64,000 nt of DNA from Desulfogranum japonicum DSM 18378 (GCF_000429945.1 NZ_AUCV01000025.1:1-64000), one strand, 5' to 3'; positions 25,542 through 38,518 are shown, counted from the stretch's first letter. Made by a program: numbers and translations. The notes: generated by a model not told the origin, from the letters alone.

Positions 25542-28500
25542 ATGAAAAGAGTACGTAAGAGTTTTGCCAAAACAAGTCACATAGTTGAACCGCCACATCT
25601 CATAGCTATGCAGCGAGAATCTTACGAGCATTTTCTTCAAAGGGATGTACCACCTGATGAGCGTAAGGAGCATGGGCTTCAGGCGATTTTTCAAGACATC
25701 TTCCCTATAACTGATTTTAATGGATTATGCTCTCTTGAATTTGTCCGTTATAATTTCGGTGAACCCAAGTATACGGTTGAAGAATGCATTGAAAGAGGCA
25801 TGACTTTTGAAGTTCCAGTTAAAATTACCGTACGTTTGATCACCTTTGACGTCGATGAGGAAACCGGGGCGCAATCTGTTCGGGACATTAAAGAACAGGA
25901 AATTTTTCTTGGTGCACTCCCGCTCATGACAAAAGATGGTGTCTTCGTTGTTAATGGTACCGAGCGAGTTGTGGTCAATCAGTTACAGCGTTCTCCTGGA
26001 CTGTTCTTCACCCATGATAACGGGAAATCCCACTCTTCCGGCAAGCGTTTGTATTCTGCTCGAATAATTCCTGTCCGAGGCTCTTGGCTGGATTTTGAAT
26101 TTGATGTGAAAGACGTCCTTTATGTTCGCATTGACCGACGCAGAAAACTTCCCGTCACAGTGCTTCTTAAAGCCCTCGGTTATAGTGACCAGGAATTGTT
26201 GGGTGAATTTTATCACGAGCAGACAATTCAGGTTGGGGACCACTCTTTTTCCGTAGATTATGATCCTGTAATTTTTACCGGTCAGCGACTGCAGAACGAT
26301 CTCATTGATCCTAATTCAGGTGATGTTTTAGGGAAAAAGGGACGTAAAATATCCAAAGCCCTTGCCCGTCGTATCAGTGATAGCGGCATCACTTCATTGC
26401 CAATTCAGGTTGAGGATATTCTCGGACGCTACTTTTCTGAAGATGTTATCAGTCCGGTTACTGGAGAGATTGTAGGTTTCTGCAATGAACCTGTAACCGA
26501 AGCTTTCCTCGAGTCTTTACTTGAAGAGCAGATTACCTCATTTAAAGTACTGTTTATCGACGGCGTTCACGTTACCGAATCTTTTCGTAAAACGCTCTCT
26601 CTAGACAAAGTACGCGATAAAGAAGAGGCGTTGATAGAGATATACCGTCGACTGCGACCATCCAGTCCTCCAACTGCCGAAATTGCACAAAACTTTTTTG
26701 ATAATCTGTTTTTCAATCCTGCAAGCTATGATCTATCAGAAGTCGGGCGCTATAAGATTAATACCAAGTTGAATGTCGATACTCCAATTGAAGTTCGAAC
26801 ACTGACCAAGGAAGACATTCTTAAAGGTGTAAAACATCTCGTTCATATCAAAGATGAGTTAAAAGACGGCGACGATATTGATCACCTTGGAAATCGACGT
26901 GTACGAACTGTCGGTGAATTGTGCGAAAATCAGTATCGTATGGGGCTTGTTCGTATGGAGAGAGCTATCAAAGAGCGAATGACTCTCCAAGAAATAGAAA
27001 CTCTGATGCCCCATGACCTGGTTAATCCAAAACCTGTGACTTCAGCCATTAAGGAATTCTTCGGTACTTCCCAATTATCTCAATTCATGGACCAGACCAA
27101 TCCGTTGTCGGAAGTCACTCATAAAAGAAGGTTGTCCGCATTGGGACCGGGTGGTTTGTCTCGTGAACGTGCCGGTTTTGAAGTACGTGACGTTCATCCT
27201 ACCCATTATGGTAGAATATGTCCTGTAGAGACACCTGAGGGACCAAACATCGGGTTGATCGTTTCTTTGGCTACCTACGCTACTGTCAATCCGTTCGGTT
27301 TCATTGAAACCCCTTATCGGTATGTTCAGGAACGCAGAGTTTCAGATGATTACAAGTATCTATCTGCTATTCAGGAAGAGGAATTTACCATTGCGCCTGC
27401 CAAAGTTAACCTTGAAGGTAATTTCATTGCCGACGATTATCTCATCGCTCGGCAGGAAAATGAAGTTTCAATGGTAGCTGCTGATGATATCAATATGATG
27501 GATGTAGCTCCTAACCAATTGGTTTCCGTTGCTGCTTCTCTTATTCCCTTTCTGGAAAACGATGACGCCAACCGTGCGCTCATGGGATCTAACATGCAGC
27601 GGCAGGCTGTTCCCCTTTTGAGTACCCGGTCTCCTTTGGTGGGAACAGGTATTGAAAAATACGTTGCACAAGACTCAGGGGCATGTCTTCTTGCAGGTGG
27701 TGACGGTGTGGTTGAAGAGGTTGATGCCTGCCGTATCGTAGTTCGTTATGATGAACCAGGAGTTGATGGATTTGATACAGGTGTTGGTGTATACAGGCTG
27801 TCCAAATATAAAAAATCAAATCAGAACACTTGTTTTAACCAGAAACCATTGGTCTTGCCTGGGGAGAGAGTAACCAAAGGCTACGTTCTTGCAGATGGTC
27901 CTTCCTGTGAGCTTGGCGAATTAGCGCTTGGTAAAAATGTTACCATCGCCTTCATGCCTTGGCGCGGATATAATTTCGAAGACTCGATACTTGTTAATGA
28001 ACGGCTTCTCAAAGAAGATACCTTTACTTCCGTTCATATTGAGATTTTTGAAACCATGGCTCGAGACACCAAGCTTGGAAAAGAAGAGATCACAAGGGAC
28101 ATCCCAAATGTCGGAGAAGAGGGGTTGCGTAATCTTGATGACTCGGGAATTGTCCGCATTGGGGCTGAAGTCGGCCCTGGAGATATGCTTGTCGGCAAGG
28201 TAACTCCGAAAGGTGAAAGTATGTTGTCACCTGAGGAAAAACTGCTTCGTGCTATCTTTGGTGAAAAAGCAGGTGATGTAAAAGATTCCTCTCTTCGTGT
28301 CCCTCCTGGCGTTGAAGGGGTTGTTATTGATGCAAAAGTGTTTTCCAGGAAAGGTGTCGACAAAGACGAACGTACTCTCATGATCGAGGAGATTGAGATT
28401 GAAAGACTCAATCGCGACATGGAAGATGAACTGAAAAGTCTGAAAAAGGGTGTTCGTAAGGCCCTTGGTGATCTTCTCGATGGCAGGACTGCAAAAAGCG

Positions 28501-29615
28501 ATGTTCTTGACAAGCAGGGGAATGTTATCCTGAAACTCGGCAAGCAGTTGACATCTGGGATTATTGAACAAGTAGAATTTAACAGGCTGTCCAGTCTGGA
28601 TTTCTCCGAAAAAGCCAAATATCTTGGAGAAATGGAGGCTATATTTAATCGCTATTCAAGCCAGGCTAACATTGTACGAGCCAGGTACGAAGGGATTGTT
28701 GAACGGATGGAAAAAGGCGATGACCTGCCTCCTGGTGTAGTAAAGATGGTTAAAGTTTATGTTGCAACGAAACGTAAGCTTGCGGTTGGTGATAAAATGG
28801 CTGGACGACATGGTAATAAAGGTGTTGTTTCCCGTCTCTTGCCTGAAGAGGATATGCCGTTTTTCGCTGATGGCACAACTGTAGATATCGTTCTTAATCC
28901 TCTAGGTGTACCCTCGCGTATGAATGTCGGTCAGGTACTTGAATGTCATCTCGGTTTTGCTGCTAAAAGGCTTGGTGAGAAATTATCCCTTCTTGCTCGT
29001 CGCAAAGAACTCGAACTTGTAAAAGAGCAGATGCAGCGTATTTATAGCGAAGATGAGCGACGTCGTATCATGGAAAATCTCACTGATGACGAACTCCTGG
29101 ATTTTGCACGTAAAGCGAAATACGGCTTGCATGTTGCGACACCGGTGTTTGATGGTGCTTCTGAATCAGAAATACGGCAAATGCTTGTCGAGGCCGGCGT
29201 TGACGAGGTCGGGCAATCAACATTACATGATGGGTTAACAGGTGAGGCCTTTGATAACCAGGTTACCGTTGGGGTCATGTATATGCTGAAACTCCACCAT
29301 TTGGTAGACAATAAAATCCATGCTCGTTCAACAGGACCGTATTCTCTAGTAACACAGCAGCCGCTCGGAGGTAAGGCCCAGTTTGGCGGACAGCGGCTTG
29401 GTGAGATGGAAGTGTGGGCTATGGAAGCATATGGTGCAGCCTACACGCTGAAAGAATTCCTTACCGTTAAATCCGACGATGTGGAGGGACGAACAACCAT
29501 GTATGAGAAAATTGTTAAAGGAAACAACTTCTTGGAAACTGGTCTTCCTGAATCCTTTCACGTTCTCGTCAAAGAGCTCAAAGGGCTCTGCCTTGATGTG
29601 GAACTGCAGGAATAG
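25542..29615 (+). CDS. rpoB: RNA polymerase beta subunit
   Basis: 1357 residues, full length. Recognisable regions: the rifampicin pocket ([21 protein letters not shown] about 509-529, [10 protein letters not shown], wild-type-like D, H and S residues), the catalytic lobe ([15 protein letters not shown]) and the C-terminal clamp ([17 protein letters not shown]). The ribosome binding site is weak (CGAGGG). 69 bases before rpoC. Confidence 0.98.
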   Translation: MKRVRKSFAKTSHIVEPPHLIAMQRESYEHFLQRDVPPDERKEHGLQAIFQDIFPITDFNGLCSLEFVRYNFGEPKYTVEECIERGMTFEVPVKITVRLITFDVDEETGAQSVRDIKEQEIFLGALPLMTKDGVFVVNGTERVVVNQLQRSPGLFFTHDNGKSHSSGKRLYSARIIPVRGSWLDFEFDVKDVLYVRIDRRRKLPVTVLLKALGYSDQELLGEFYHEQTIQVGDHSFSVDYDPVIFTGQRLQNDLIDPNSGDVLGKKGRKISKALARRISDSGITSLPIQVEDILGRYFSEDVISPVTGEIVGFCNEPVTEAFLESLLEEQITSFKVLFIDGVHVTESFRKTLSLDKVRDKEEALIEIYRRLRPSSPPTAEIAQNFFDNLFFNPASYDLSEVGRYKINTKLNVDTPIEVRTLTKEDILKGVKHLVHIKDELKDGDDIDHLGNRRVRTVGELCENQYRMGLVRMERAIKERMTLQEIETLMPHDLVNPKPVTSAIKEFFGTSQLSQFMDQTNPLSEVTHKRRLSALGPGGLSRERAGFEVRDVHPTHYGRICPVETPEGPNIGLIVSLATYATVNPFGFIETPYRYVQERRVSDDYKYLSAIQEEEFTIAPAKVNLEGNFIADDYLIARQENEVSMVAADDINMMDVAPNQLVSVAASLIPFLENDDANRALMGSNMQRQAVPLLSTRSPLVGTGIEKYVAQDSGACLLAGGDGVVEEVDACRIVVRYDEPGVDGFDTGVGVYRLSKYKKSNQNTCFNQKPLVLPGERVTKGYVLADGPSCELGELALGKNVTIAFMPWRGYNFEDSILVNERLLKEDTFTSVHIEIFETMARDTKLGKEEITRDIPNVGEEGLRNLDDSGIVRIGAEVGPGDMLVGKVTPKGESMLSPEEKLLRAIFGEKAGDVKDSSLRVPPGVEGVVIDAKVFSRKGVDKDERTLMIEEIEIERLNRDMEDELKSLKKGVRKALGDLLDGRTAKSDVLDKQGNVILKLGKQLTSGIIEQVEFNRLSSLDFSEKAKYLGEMEAIFNRYSSQANIVRARYEGIVERMEKGDDLPPGVVKMVKVYVATKRKLAVGDKMAGRHGNKGVVSRLLPEEDMPFFADGTTVDIVLNPLGVPSRMNVGQVLECHLGFAAKRLGEKLSLLARRKELELVKEQMQRIYSEDERRRIMENLTDDELLDFARKAKYGLHVATPVFDGASESEIRQMLVEAGVDEVGQSTLHDGLTGEAFDNQVTVGVMYMLKLHHLVDNKIHARSTGPYSLVTQQPLGGKAQFGGQRLGEMEVWAMEAYGAAYTLKEFLTVKSDDVEGRTTMYEKIVKGNNFLETGLPESFHVLVKELKGLCLDVELQE

Positions 29616-29684
29616 CGCCCCTGGCGTATATAACTCTGGTAAACAACTGCAGACGGATTTAATAGACAATATATAGGTGATTTC

Positions 29685-32600
29685 GTGGAAGAACTGTTCA
29701 ATTTCTTTGCTAAACCAAAAGGGCCAGTCAGTTTTAATAAAGTAAAAATTTCTCTGGCGTCCCCTGAAAAAATCAGAGAATGGTCCCACGGTGAGGTTAA
29801 AAAGCCGGAAACCATCAATTACCGTACCTTCAAGCCTGAACGTGATGGCCTCTTTTGCGCTAAAATTTTTGGGCCTGTGAAGGATTACGAGTGTAATTGC
29901 GGTAAATATAAACGCATGAAACACAGAGGTGTTGTCTGTGAGAAATGCGGTGTTGAAGTTATCCAGTCTAAGGTTCGCCGGGAGAGACTTGGTCACATTG
30001 AACTTGCAGCGCCAGTTGCTCATATATGGTTTCTCAAGAGTCTTCCTTCTAAAATAGGCGCGATTCTTGACATGACTCTGAAGCAGCTGGAGCGTATTCT
30101 CTATTTTGAATCCTATGCTGTTGTAACTTCAGAGGTAGAAGATTTACCTGTCGGCTCTTTGCTCAATGAAGAACAGTATCGGAGTGCCCTGGATCTGTAT
30201 CCCGGGCAATTTCGAGTTGGTATTGGCGCCGAAGCAATTCGTGAAATGCTCATGGATCTTGACCTCAAAGAGCTGTCCGAGACATTGCGCGAAGAGATGA
30301 AGACCACGGGTTCCGCTACAAAACGTGCCAAATACGGTAAGAGATTGACCGTCGTTGAAGCGTTCAGGGATTCCGGCAACAAGCCTGAGTGGATGATTTT
30401 GGAGGTTATTCCGGTCCTTCCACCAGATTTACGTCCTCTCGTTCCCCTTGAAGGTGGCAGGTTCGCCACATCAGATCTCAATGATCTTTACCGGCGTGTA
30501 ATCAATCGTAATAACCGACTTAAACGCCTGCTCGAACTTGATGCGCCCGACATCATTATTCGCAACGAGAAACGGATGCTACAAGAGGCCGTCGACGTTC
30601 TGTTTGACAACGGCCGCAGAGGCCGCACCATTACAGGACCAAACAAGCGACCATTGAAGTCTCTTTCAGACATGCTCAAAGGGAAGCAGGGGCGGTTCCG
30701 TCAGAATCTTCTTGGTAAGCGTGTCGACTACTCCGGTCGTTCGGTTATCGTTGTCGGTCCCCATTTGCGTCTGCATCAATGCGGCTTGCCTAAAAAGATG
30801 GCACTGGAACTATTTAAGCCTTTTATATACAATCGCCTTGAACGTAAAGGATATGTGACAACCATTAAAAGTGCCCGGAAAATGGTTGAAAAAGGTGCCA
30901 AGGAAGTCTGGGACGTTCTTGATGACATTGTACGTGAATATCCTGTTATTCTCAACAGGGCACCGACTCTTCATCGCCTCGGTATGCAGGCTTTCGAAGT
31001 TGTTTTGATAGAAGGAAAGGCTATTCAATTGCATCCGCTTGTCTGTGCAGCATTTAATGCTGACTTTGACGGTGACCAGATGGCAGTGCACGTGCCATTA
31101 TCCGTCGAGGCACAGGTTGAGGCGCGAGTGTTGATGATGTCCACCAACAACATCCTCAGTCCTGCCAATGGTGGCCCGATTATTATTCCTAGTCAGGATA
31201 TTGTCCTTGGGCTGTATTACATGACCAGAGAACGCCTTGGCGTTGCAGGAGAAGGCGGGCGATTCGGTAGTCCCGCTGAGGTCCGTATAGCATATGATCA
31301 CGGTGCTGTGCATTTGCAGGCTAGGATTCACGCACGAATTAAAGGCAAAATGGTAACGACCACTGTCGGTCGTGTCATTGTTGGTGAACTTCTGCCTGAC
31401 AGCGTACCTTTTTCCCTGGTCAACAAAGAGCTTGCCAAAAAGGAACTCGCATTTCTCATTGACTACACCTATCGTCATGCCGGCACCAAGGATACTGTAA
31501 TTCTTGCAGATCGTCTGAAGGATCTCGGCTATGAAAATGCAACCTTGGCCGGGATATCCATATGCATCAACGATATGAAAATTCCGGTGCGTAAAGAAGA
31601 GTTTGTTGAGGATGCGGAGAAGGAAGCTGCCGAAGTTGATCAGCAATACAGTGACGGTTTGATCACTGATGGTGAGAAATACAACAAAATCATCGATATC
31701 TGGTCCAAAGCCACGGATAAAATCACCAAAGAGATGATGGATGAGATGGCTGTTGAGTTCACCCCTGATAAAAATGGACAAATCGAGGAAATCAAAAGTT
31801 TCAATGCTGTTTATATAATGGCTGATTCCGGCGCTCGAGGCTCTAAAGATCAGATTCGACAGCTGGCAGGTATGCGAGGCTTGATGGCCAAACCATCAGG
31901 TGAGATTATTGAGACCCCAATTAAAGCCAATTTTCGTGAGGGACTTAACGTCCTTGAGTATTTTATTTCGACCCATGGTGCGCGTAAAGGACTCGCTGAT
32001 ACAGCTTTGAAGACTGCCAACTCCGGATATCTAACCCGAAGATTGGTCGACGTTGCTCAGGATGCCACGATTGTTCAGAAAGACTGTGGAACAATGCGTG
32101 GTGTCAAGGCTGAACCACTTATTGAGGGTGGTGAGGTTATCGTTCGAATCGGTGAGCGTATATTAGGTCGTGTTGCTCTGGAGGATGTTGTTGATCCCCA
32201 CTCTGGAGAGGTCCTTGTCGAAATGGATGAGGAGATCACCGAGGATAAAGTCGAAGCCATTGAAGCAGCAGGTATCGATCGAGTAATGATTCGTTCCGTA
32301 CTCACCTGCGAAGCAAAACGCGGTGTTTGTGCTATGTGTTATGGTCGCGATCTAGGACGCGGGCATATGGTAAATATTGGTGAGGCGGTGGGGATTATAG
32401 CTGCCCAGTCAATTGGTGAGCCCGGTACCCAGCTGACCATGCGTACTTTCCATATCGGTGGTACTGCAAGCCGGTCTGTTGAGCAGGCCGAAGTACGATC
32501 TCAACGTGGTGGAACCATCCAAAGCAAGAATCTGCATTCAGTTCGCAATAGGGATGGATTTCTAGTAGTTATGAACAGAAATGCAGAAATTACTGTGCTA

Positions 32601-33752
32601 GACGATCAAGGTGTGGACAGGGAGCGTTTCCCTGTACCATATGGTGCAGTGCTCAGGATTGAAGATGGTGCATCTGTGGAACCTGGCAGTGTTCTGGCTG
32701 ACTGGGATGCCTTTTCAATACCTATCGTGGCCGAAGTCGGTGGTAAGGTTAAATATGGTGACGTTGTCGAAGGTGATTCTATGCAGGAACGCGTGGATCA
32801 GATCACAGGAAAAGCCAGTAAGGTGATAACAACCGTGACCTCGACCAAGCAGATGAATCCCCGTATATCCATTAAAGATGAACGCGGAAGAACGTTGAAA
32901 TTACAGGAGAGTGAATTGGCGGCTCGTTACCCACTTCCTGTAGGTTCTATTATCACTGTTGATGAGCATGATATAATTACTCCTGGTACTGTTATAGCTA
33001 AAATTCCACGAGAGACAACTAAAACCAAGGATATTACCGGTGGTTTGCCGAGGGTTGCCGAACTGTTTGAGGTACGTAAACCAAAAGAGCAGGCAGTTAT
33101 CAGTGAAATAGACGGCCTGGTGAGTTTTGGCAAGGATCTCAAAGGGAAGAGGCGGGTTATTGTTACCCCTGAGACAGGCGAACCCATGGAATATCTTGTT
33201 CCCAAAGCGAAACATATCACTGTACATGAAGGTGATCACGTTCAGGCAGGCGAGCGGTTAATGGAAGGTTCGGTCCTGCCTAACGACATCCTGAAGGTAC
33301 TTGGTGCTGAGGAATTGGCAAGGTTTTTAGTGAACGAGATTCAAGAAGTTTATCGTCTGCAAGGCGTTAAGATCAATGACAAGCACATTGAAACCATAGT
33401 AAGGCAGATGCTTAAACGAGTTCGCATTACAGACCCTGGAGATTCTGTCTTTATGCTTGACCAACAGGTCGAGTGGTGGAAATTCCAGGAGGAGAATGAA
33501 CGGCTTATTGCTCAAGGCGATTTGCAGCCGGCCAGTGCAGAACCGTTATTGTTAGGTGTTACAAAGGCGTCTTTGTCTACGGATTCCTTTATATCTGCCG
33601 CATCTTTCCAGGAAACCACCAAAGTCTTAACCAATGCCGCAATGGCTGGTAAGATTGACGATCTGTCCGGTTTGAAAGAGAATGTCATCATGGGTCGTTT
33701 GATTTCTGCCGGTACCGGTCTTGCGAGATACAGAATCGCCAAGGAAAATTGA
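29685..33752 (+). CDS. rpoC: RNA polymerase beta' subunit
   Basis: 1355 residues, GTG start. The catalytic Mg site NADFDGDQ is at 458-465. The N-terminal zinc site is [20 protein letters not shown] (about 69-88); the second zinc site is [15 protein letters not shown] near 870. Bridge and trigger regions ([10 protein letters not shown]-like, here [15 protein letters not shown]) follow. The stop is followed within 13 bases by the -35 of the str promoter. Confidence 0.98.
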   Translation: MEELFNFFAKPKGPVSFNKVKISLASPEKIREWSHGEVKKPETINYRTFKPERDGLFCAKIFGPVKDYECNCGKYKRMKHRGVVCEKCGVEVIQSKVRRERLGHIELAAPVAHIWFLKSLPSKIGAILDMTLKQLERILYFESYAVVTSEVEDLPVGSLLNEEQYRSALDLYPGQFRVGIGAEAIREMLMDLDLKELSETLREEMKTTGSATKRAKYGKRLTVVEAFRDSGNKPEWMILEVIPVLPPDLRPLVPLEGGRFATSDLNDLYRRVINRNNRLKRLLELDAPDIIIRNEKRMLQEAVDVLFDNGRRGRTITGPNKRPLKSLSDMLKGKQGRFRQNLLGKRVDYSGRSVIVVGPHLRLHQCGLPKKMALELFKPFIYNRLERKGYVTTIKSARKMVEKGAKEVWDVLDDIVREYPVILNRAPTLHRLGMQAFEVVLIEGKAIQLHPLVCAAFNADFDGDQMAVHVPLSVEAQVEARVLMMSTNNILSPANGGPIIIPSQDIVLGLYYMTRERLGVAGEGGRFGSPAEVRIAYDHGAVHLQARIHARIKGKMVTTTVGRVIVGELLPDSVPFSLVNKELAKKELAFLIDYTYRHAGTKDTVILADRLKDLGYENATLAGISICINDMKIPVRKEEFVEDAEKEAAEVDQQYSDGLITDGEKYNKIIDIWSKATDKITKEMMDEMAVEFTPDKNGQIEEIKSFNAVYIMADSGARGSKDQIRQLAGMRGLMAKPSGEIIETPIKANFREGLNVLEYFISTHGARKGLADTALKTANSGYLTRRLVDVAQDATIVQKDCGTMRGVKAEPLIEGGEVIVRIGERILGRVALEDVVDPHSGEVLVEMDEEITEDKVEAIEAAGIDRVMIRSVLTCEAKRGVCAMCYGRDLGRGHMVNIGEAVGIIAAQSIGEPGTQLTMRTFHIGGTASRSVEQAEVRSQRGGTIQSKNLHSVRNRDGFLVVMNRNAEITVLDDQGVDRERFPVPYGAVLRIEDGASVEPGSVLADWDAFSIPIVAEVGGKVKYGDVVEGDSMQERVDQITGKASKVITTVTSTKQMNPRISIKDERGRTLKLQESELAARYPLPVGSIITVDEHDIITPGTVIAKIPRETTKTKDITGGLPRVAELFEVRKPKEQAVISEIDGLVSFGKDLKGKRRVIVTPETGEPMEYLVPKAKHITVHEGDHVQAGERLMEGSVLPNDILKVLGAEELARFLVNEIQEVYRLQGVKINDKHIETIVRQMLKRVRITDPGDSVFMLDQQVEWWKFQEENERLIAQGDLQPASAEPLLLGVTKASLSTDSFISAASFQETTKVLTNAAMAGKIDDLSGLKENVIMGRLISAGTGLARYRIAKEN

Positions 33753-33764
33753 TTGAAATTTAAC

Positions 33765-33793
33765 TTGACCTTTCAACGTATATAGTTTAAATA
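33765..33793 (+). promoter_or_regulatory. Promoter of the str operon (rpsL)
   Basis: TTGACC (33765-33770), 17 bases, TAAATA (33788-33793); five and four of six consensus bases respectively. It would start transcription about 60 bases before rpsL. No clear terminator separates it from rpoC, so read-through may add. Confidence 0.6.
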
Positions 33794-33862
33794 TCCAACC
33801 TTTCGTGCTCATTTTCTGTTACACAGATGCATGATCGACTATTTTGTAAAGGAGTGGTTTGA

Positions 33863-34234
33863 ATGCCCACAATTAATCAGCTCGTCCGTAATAGACGAAA
33901 AAAAATTAGTAAGCGGTCAAATACCCCTGCACTGCAAAACTGTCCTCAAAAACGGGGAGTTTGTGTGCGTGTATACACCACGACGCCTAAAAAACCTAAC
34001 TCAGCTCTTCGTAAGGTTGCGAGGGTGAGGCTCACAAACGGGATCGAGGTGACTTCTTATATACCTGGTATTGGCCATAATCTCCAAGAGCACTCCGTTG
34101 TGTTGATTCGGGGTGGTCGTGTAAAGGATCTTCCTGGTGTTCGTTATCACATCGTTCGTGGTACTCTGGATACGCTGGGAGTTAATGATCGTCGTCAAGG
34201 TCGATCCAAATATGGAGCGAAACGGCCTAAGTAA
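33863..34234 (+). CDS. rpsL: Ribosomal protein S12
   Basis: 123 residues. Decoding-centre protein. [12 protein letters not shown] with K43 (the usual streptomycin-sensitive residue) and [13 protein letters not shown] with the aspartate normally methylthiolated are intact. GGAGTGG lies upstream of the ATG. First gene of str. Confidence 0.98.
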   Translation: MPTINQLVRNRRKKISKRSNTPALQNCPQKRGVCVRVYTTTPKKPNSALRKVARVRLTNGIEVTSYIPGIGHNLQEHSVVLIRGGRVKDLPGVRYHIVRGTLDTLGVNDRRQGRSKYGAKRPK

Positions 34235-34264
34235 TTCGCTGTTTATTGCGCCGTAGGGAATATT

Positions 34265-34738
34265 ATGCCAAGAAAGAAATTATTAGATAAACGTCCGGTA
34301 AGTCCAGATCCTCGATACAATTCAGTGTTGGTGTCCAAGTTCACCAATGGTCTGATGGAGAGCGGGAAGAAGAATACTGCAAGAAATATCTTCTATGGTG
34401 CTATGGATATCATAGAACAGAAGATGGCAGACCAAGAACCGCTGTCTGTATTTGAAGAAGCTATGGAAAACGTTCGACCTCGTATTGAGGTTAAGAGTCG
34501 TCGTGTTGGTGGCGCGACGTATCAGGTGCCTGTTGAGGTTCGCCCTGAACGTAGGAATGCGTTGGCGATCCGTTGGCTTATAGGGTTTGCGAAAAACAGA
34601 TCCGGCCAATCCATGGCTGATAAATTGGCTGCCGAGTTGCTTGACGCGTTCAATAGTCGTGGTGCATCTGTGAAAAAGAAAGATGATACCCATAAAATGG
34701 CTGAAGCGAACAAGGCGTTTGCTCACTATCGATGGTAG
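34265..34738 (+). CDS. rpsG: Ribosomal protein S7
   Basis: 157 residues. Small-subunit head protein that nucleates assembly at the E site. Signatures are [22 protein letters not shown] and [12 protein letters not shown], with GFAKNR further on. Thirty bases after rpsL. The gap to fusA contains a separate promoter. Confidence 0.97.
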   Translation: MPRKKLLDKRPVSPDPRYNSVLVSKFTNGLMESGKKNTARNIFYGAMDIIEQKMADQEPLSVFEEAMENVRPRIEVKSRRVGGATYQVPVEVRPERRNALAIRWLIGFAKNRSGQSMADKLAAELLDAFNSRGASVKKKDDTHKMAEANKAFAHYRW

Positions 34739-34775
34739 TGTCGAATAAAAAATGCAACTTGCAAGCGAAAAAGTG

Positions 34776-34804
34776 TTGACACTGCTTTGTAAATGATGTA
34801 AATA
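34776..34804 (+). promoter_or_regulatory. Internal promoter before fusA
   Basis: TTGACA (34776-34781), 17 bases, TAAATA (34799-34804). CTGCT and AGCAG overlapping it could form a weak stem followed by CATTTTTTT. The sequence just downstream (34805-34835) recurs after fusA, before the decayed tuf. Confidence 0.6.
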
Positions 34805-34868
34805 GAGCAGCATTTTTTTGTTTGGATTTTAAATCTAAAAATGAGATCATTGAGAATAGGTGAACATT

Positions 34869-36947
34869 GTGGCTGGTGCGGATGCGTTATCCAACGTGCG
34901 CAATATTGGTATTATGGCGCATATAGATGCGGGGAAAACCACTACAACTGAACGGATTCTCTTTTATACTGGAAAATCTCATAAGATCGGAGAAGTCCAT
35001 GACGGAAATGCTGTCATGGATTGGATGGAGCAAGAGCAGGAGCGTGGTATTACCATTACTTCTGCTGCTACGACCTGTCTGTGGAAAGACTTTGTTATTA
35101 ATATAATAGATACTCCAGGGCATGTGGACTTTACCGTAGAGGTGGAGCGTAGCCTGAGAGTGTTGGATGGGGTCGTAGCGGTTTTTTGTGCCGTTGGTGG
35201 TGTTGAGCCACAGTCGGAAACGGTGTGGCGGCAAGCCGATCGGTATAAGATTCCACGAATTGCTTTTGTGAATAAGATGGATCGTATTGGGGCTTCGTTT
35301 GATCGATGTCTCACTCAGATGCGAGAGCGTTTAGGGGCTGATCCTGTAGCTGTTATGCTGCCCGTCGGGAGCGAAGACACCTTTCGTGGTGTCATTGACT
35401 TGATTGAGTACAAGTTCCTGACTTTTGATGAAGACTCTTTGGGTATGGAAATTACTGAAGAGCCAATTCCTGATGAATTAGAAGGCGAATCATCGGCCGC
35501 CAAGATGATACTCCTCGAGAAGTTGGCCGACTTCGATGAGGGGATCATGGAAAAATATTTAGATGAACAAGAGATCACTCCCGGTGAGTTGCGAGCTGCT
35601 TTAAGGAAAGCGTCGCTTGATCGGCAAATAGTCCCTGTGCTGTGTGGATCAGCTTTTAAAAATAAAGGGGTACAGCCGTTAATTGACGCCATTGCTTGGT
35701 ATCTCCCATCACCCGTAGATGTACCCCCTGTTGAGGGAAAGGATAAGGACGGTGCGCCGCTTATCCGGAAACCTGTGAGGAGTGAACAGTTCTGTGGTTT
35801 GGTTTTTAAACTGCAGTCTGATCCGTTTGTTGGCAGCCTGGCATTTATTCGGGTCTATGCCGGCTCTTTTAAGGTTGGGCAGAAAATGTTCAACCCTGTA
35901 AAGAGAAAATCGGAAAAAATCTCAAAATTATTAAAGCTTCACGCCAATAAGCGTGAGGAAGTTACAGAGCTATGTGCCGGAGATATCGGTGCTGTAGTCG
36001 GGTTGAAATTCACCACTACAGGTGACACTCTCTGTTCCAGTGGAGATTTTATCGTTCTGGAAGAGATGATCTTTCCCGAGCCTGTTATAGGGATTGCTAT
36101 TGAACCTAAATCCAAGGCTGATGAAGCTAAATTGGCTGAAAGTCTCGATAAGGTTATGAAAGAGGATCCCAGTTTCAAGGTGTCTATTAATGAAGATACC
36201 GGGCAGACAATTATATCAGGAATGGGAGAGTTACACCTGGAGATTATCGTTGATCGGTTGATACGGGAGTTTAAAGTGTCAGCTAATATCGGTAAGCCGC
36301 AGGTAGCCTATCGTGAGACGGTTACCAGTGTTGGTCTTGGTGAAGGCAGGTTTGAAACTCTTACTACTGGCAAAGAGCAGTATGGTCATGTGGAAATTGA
36401 ACTTCGCCCAGCCGAGCCTGGCAGTGGAAAAAGTTTTCATTCTGCAGTTGATACGAAGACAATTCCGGCTCAATATATTGAAGCCATTAAAAAGGGTGTG
36501 CTTGACAGTCTAGATTCAGGGCCGCTTATCGGCTACCCCGTTATAGATGTTGAAGCCCATCTGGTTGGTGGATCGTATGATGAAGAACGTTCCACTGAAA
36601 TGGCCTTCGGAGTCGCTGCAACCATGGCATGCCGTAAAGCTGCGATGGATGGAGAACCTCGCTTACTGGAACCGTTGATGCAGTTGGAGGTTATAACGCC
36701 TGAGGAATATCTTGGGGATGTTATAAATGATCTCAACAGAAAGCGTGCACATGTAGCAGGGGTAGAAGCGGATAATAATAGGCAAGTTGTTAAAGCTAGG
36801 GTTGCACTATCAGAGATGTTTGGGTATTCGACGGATTTGAGGTCTGCTACCCAGGGTAGAGCTACTTTTAGTATGCAATTTGCACAATTTACAGAGGTTC
36901 CAGCAAAGAGAGCTGAAGAAATCATACGCAAGATTCGCGGTGTATAG
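34869..36947 (+). CDS. fusA: Elongation factor G
   Basis: 692 residues from GTG 34869, chosen because AGGTGA (34858-34863) sits five bases upstream. An in-frame GTG at 34860 lies inside that site. Translocation GTPase: P-loop AHIDAGKT (17-24), switch region [23 protein letters not shown], then domains II-V. It follows rpsG and precedes the tuf remnant, the usual str order rpsL-rpsG-fusA-tuf. Confidence 0.96.
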   Translation: MAGADALSNVRNIGIMAHIDAGKTTTTERILFYTGKSHKIGEVHDGNAVMDWMEQEQERGITITSAATTCLWKDFVINIIDTPGHVDFTVEVERSLRVLDGVVAVFCAVGGVEPQSETVWRQADRYKIPRIAFVNKMDRIGASFDRCLTQMRERLGADPVAVMLPVGSEDTFRGVIDLIEYKFLTFDEDSLGMEITEEPIPDELEGESSAAKMILLEKLADFDEGIMEKYLDEQEITPGELRAALRKASLDRQIVPVLCGSAFKNKGVQPLIDAIAWYLPSPVDVPPVEGKDKDGAPLIRKPVRSEQFCGLVFKLQSDPFVGSLAFIRVYAGSFKVGQKMFNPVKRKSEKISKLLKLHANKREEVTELCAGDIGAVVGLKFTTTGDTLCSSGDFIVLEEMIFPEPVIGIAIEPKSKADEAKLAESLDKVMKEDPSFKVSINEDTGQTIISGMGELHLEIIVDRLIREFKVSANIGKPQVAYRETVTSVGLGEGRFETLTTGKEQYGHVEIELRPAEPGSGKSFHSAVDTKTIPAQYIEAIKKGVLDSLDSGPLIGYPVIDVEAHLVGGSYDEERSTEMAFGVAATMACRKAAMDGEPRLLEPLMQLEVITPEEYLGDVINDLNRKRAHVAGVEADNNRQVVKARVALSEMFGYSTDLRSATQGRATFSMQFAQFTEVPAKRAEEIIRKIRGV

Positions 36948-37149
36948 TTTGTTTTGAGTCTCGCAAGGTTAAATGAGCAGCATTTTTTCTCTCTGGATCT
37001 GTAATGGTATTATCCTCTCCATTCCAGGGCTATCTTTATTAGTAGCTGTGAGGACAGAGGTCCGTATTTGAAACGGTGTGTACTGGCTATGCATTATTAC
37101 AGTAACACATTGCTTTCGTAATTGAAGATGTATCAGCGGTAGTAATTGT
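36948..37149. other. Gap after fusA with repeated leader motif
   Basis: About 200 bases without a gene. GAGCAGCATTTTTT at 36975-36988, and the bases after it to about 37005, match 34805-34835 upstream of fusA with few changes. This may be the old leader of the lost tuf copy. Confidence 0.45.
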
Positions 37150-37454
37150 CGGTGGAAACACGACACTATAGAATTGGAACCGCATATTAAAATAAGGCCG
37201 AGGCATACATCCTGACAAAGGAGTGTGGTGGGCCGCATAATCCATATACATGGATAGCGTCCCTCGATTTTACTTCAGGACCACCGACGTAACGGGCGTT
37301 TTCACGCTTTGTAATAGCGTGGAACTGTTATGCCTGGTGATAAGTGCACATCACTGGTGAATGATCGCCCCCCTTTTTACTGCGCATTTTGCCAGCAGGT
37401 TAGGAAGGTGGACGTACCGTCGGTGCTGGTGTGATCAGCGAAATTATCGAATAA
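37150..37454 (+). pseudogene. tuf: Decayed 3' end of a second tuf gene
   Basis: From about 37194 the DNA follows the 3' end of the intact tuf at 20474-21664. AAGGCCGAGGCATACATCCT corresponds to [27 protein letters not shown] to YFRTTDV; GGTCGTACCGT-like sequence to GGRTVGAGV; and the last codons GAAATTATCGAATAA to EIIE-stop. Several indels and stops break the frame, and the 5' two thirds are gone; weaker similarity begins near 37150. It sits exactly where tufA lies in other proteobacteria. The TAA at 37452-37454 is followed at once by the rpsJ ribosome binding site. Confidence 0.85.
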
Positions 37455-37464
37455 GAGGAGTACT

Positions 37465-37779
37465 ATGATTCCTGCTGATAAGATCCGTATTAGGTTGAAG
37501 GGATACGATCATAAACTGCTTGACCTTTCAACGCGAGAAATAGTTGAAACTGCAAGAAGAACAGGCGCGACTATTGCCGGCCCGATTCCTCTGCCTACAA
37601 GTACCAATAAATATACAGTACTTCGTTCACCGCATGTGGATAAAAAATCCAGAGAGCAGTTCGAAATGAGAACCCACCGTCGGTTGCTTGACATACTTGA
37701 GCCGACTCAACAGACGATTGACGCGCTGATGAAGCTGGAACTCTCAGCAGGTGTGGACGTAGAGATCAAACTCCCGTAA
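37465..37779 (+). CDS. rpsJ: Ribosomal protein S10 (NusE)
   Basis: 104 residues. Small-subunit head protein, also the NusB partner in antitermination. Signatures include [13 protein letters not shown] and GPIPLPT. AGAGGAG (37454-37460) is directly joined to the end of the tuf remnant. First gene of the S10 operon, which here has no clear promoter of its own in the gap; transcription may come from the fusA promoter. Confidence 0.97.
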   Translation: MIPADKIRIRLKGYDHKLLDLSTREIVETARRTGATIAGPIPLPTSTNKYTVLRSPHVDKKSREQFEMRTHRRLLDILEPTQQTIDALMKLELSAGVDVEIKLP

Positions 37780-37858
37780 GAAATCTTGGTGTTTCATTGG
37801 GGTTGGTCGAAAAAAGATTATTAGATCCACTAGTGATTATTTGAATACGGGTAGAACA

Positions 37859-38491
37859 ATGCCGAAGACAAAAGGAATTCTGGGCCGAAAGATTGGTATG
37901 ACACGTGTGTATGACGAGCACGGTAGATCTATACCTGTTACCGTTGTTGAAGCCGGTCCCTGTACCATTCTGCAGAAAAAGACTACCGACAAGGAAGGCT
38001 ATAATGCCATTCAAGTTGGTTTTCTGGAAAAGAAAACCAGTAGAATGAACAAACCTGAAGCGGGACATTTTAAACGTTCTGGCGGTAAAGGGTTTTATCA
38101 TATCAAGGAATTTCGTGTAACTGATCCAGGCGAATACGAATTGGGTCAGGAGATCACTGCAAGTGAACTGCTCAAAATTGGGGATTCCGTTGATATATCT
38201 GGTAAGTCCAAAGGTAGGGGTTACCAGGGTGTAATGAAAAGACACGGATTTGCCGGTGGTAAGGCTTCACACGGGTCTGGCTTTCATCGAGCACCAGGTT
38301 CTATCGGCTGTAGTGCTTGGCCGTCACGTGTTGTTAAGGGCAAGAAGCTTCCAGGTCATATGGGTGATGCTCTGGTTACGCAAAAGAATCTTACTATCGT
38401 TGACATCAGGGAAGAAGATAATGTCATCCTTATAAAAGGTACAATCCCTGGGGCAAAGAACGGTTTGATAAGTATCTACACTAAAGCATAA
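37859..38491 (+). CDS. rplC: Ribosomal protein L3
   Basis: 210 residues from ATG 37859; an in-frame ATG at 37841 would add six non-family residues. Early-assembly 23S-binding protein with a long finger to the peptidyl-transferase centre. ASHGSGFHRAPGSIG (about 138-152) is the conserved finger motif. GILGRKIGMTRVY opens the protein. Confidence 0.97.
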   Translation: MPKTKGILGRKIGMTRVYDEHGRSIPVTVVEAGPCTILQKKTTDKEGYNAIQVGFLEKKTSRMNKPEAGHFKRSGGKGFYHIKEFRVTDPGEYELGQEITASELLKIGDSVDISGKSKGRGYQGVMKRHGFAGGKASHGSGFHRAPGSIGCSAWPSRVVKGKKLPGHMGDALVTQKNLTIVDIREEDNVILIKGTIPGAKNGLISIYTKA

Positions 38492-38518
38492 CCCAAGGCT
38501 GCTCTTAAGGAGATACTC

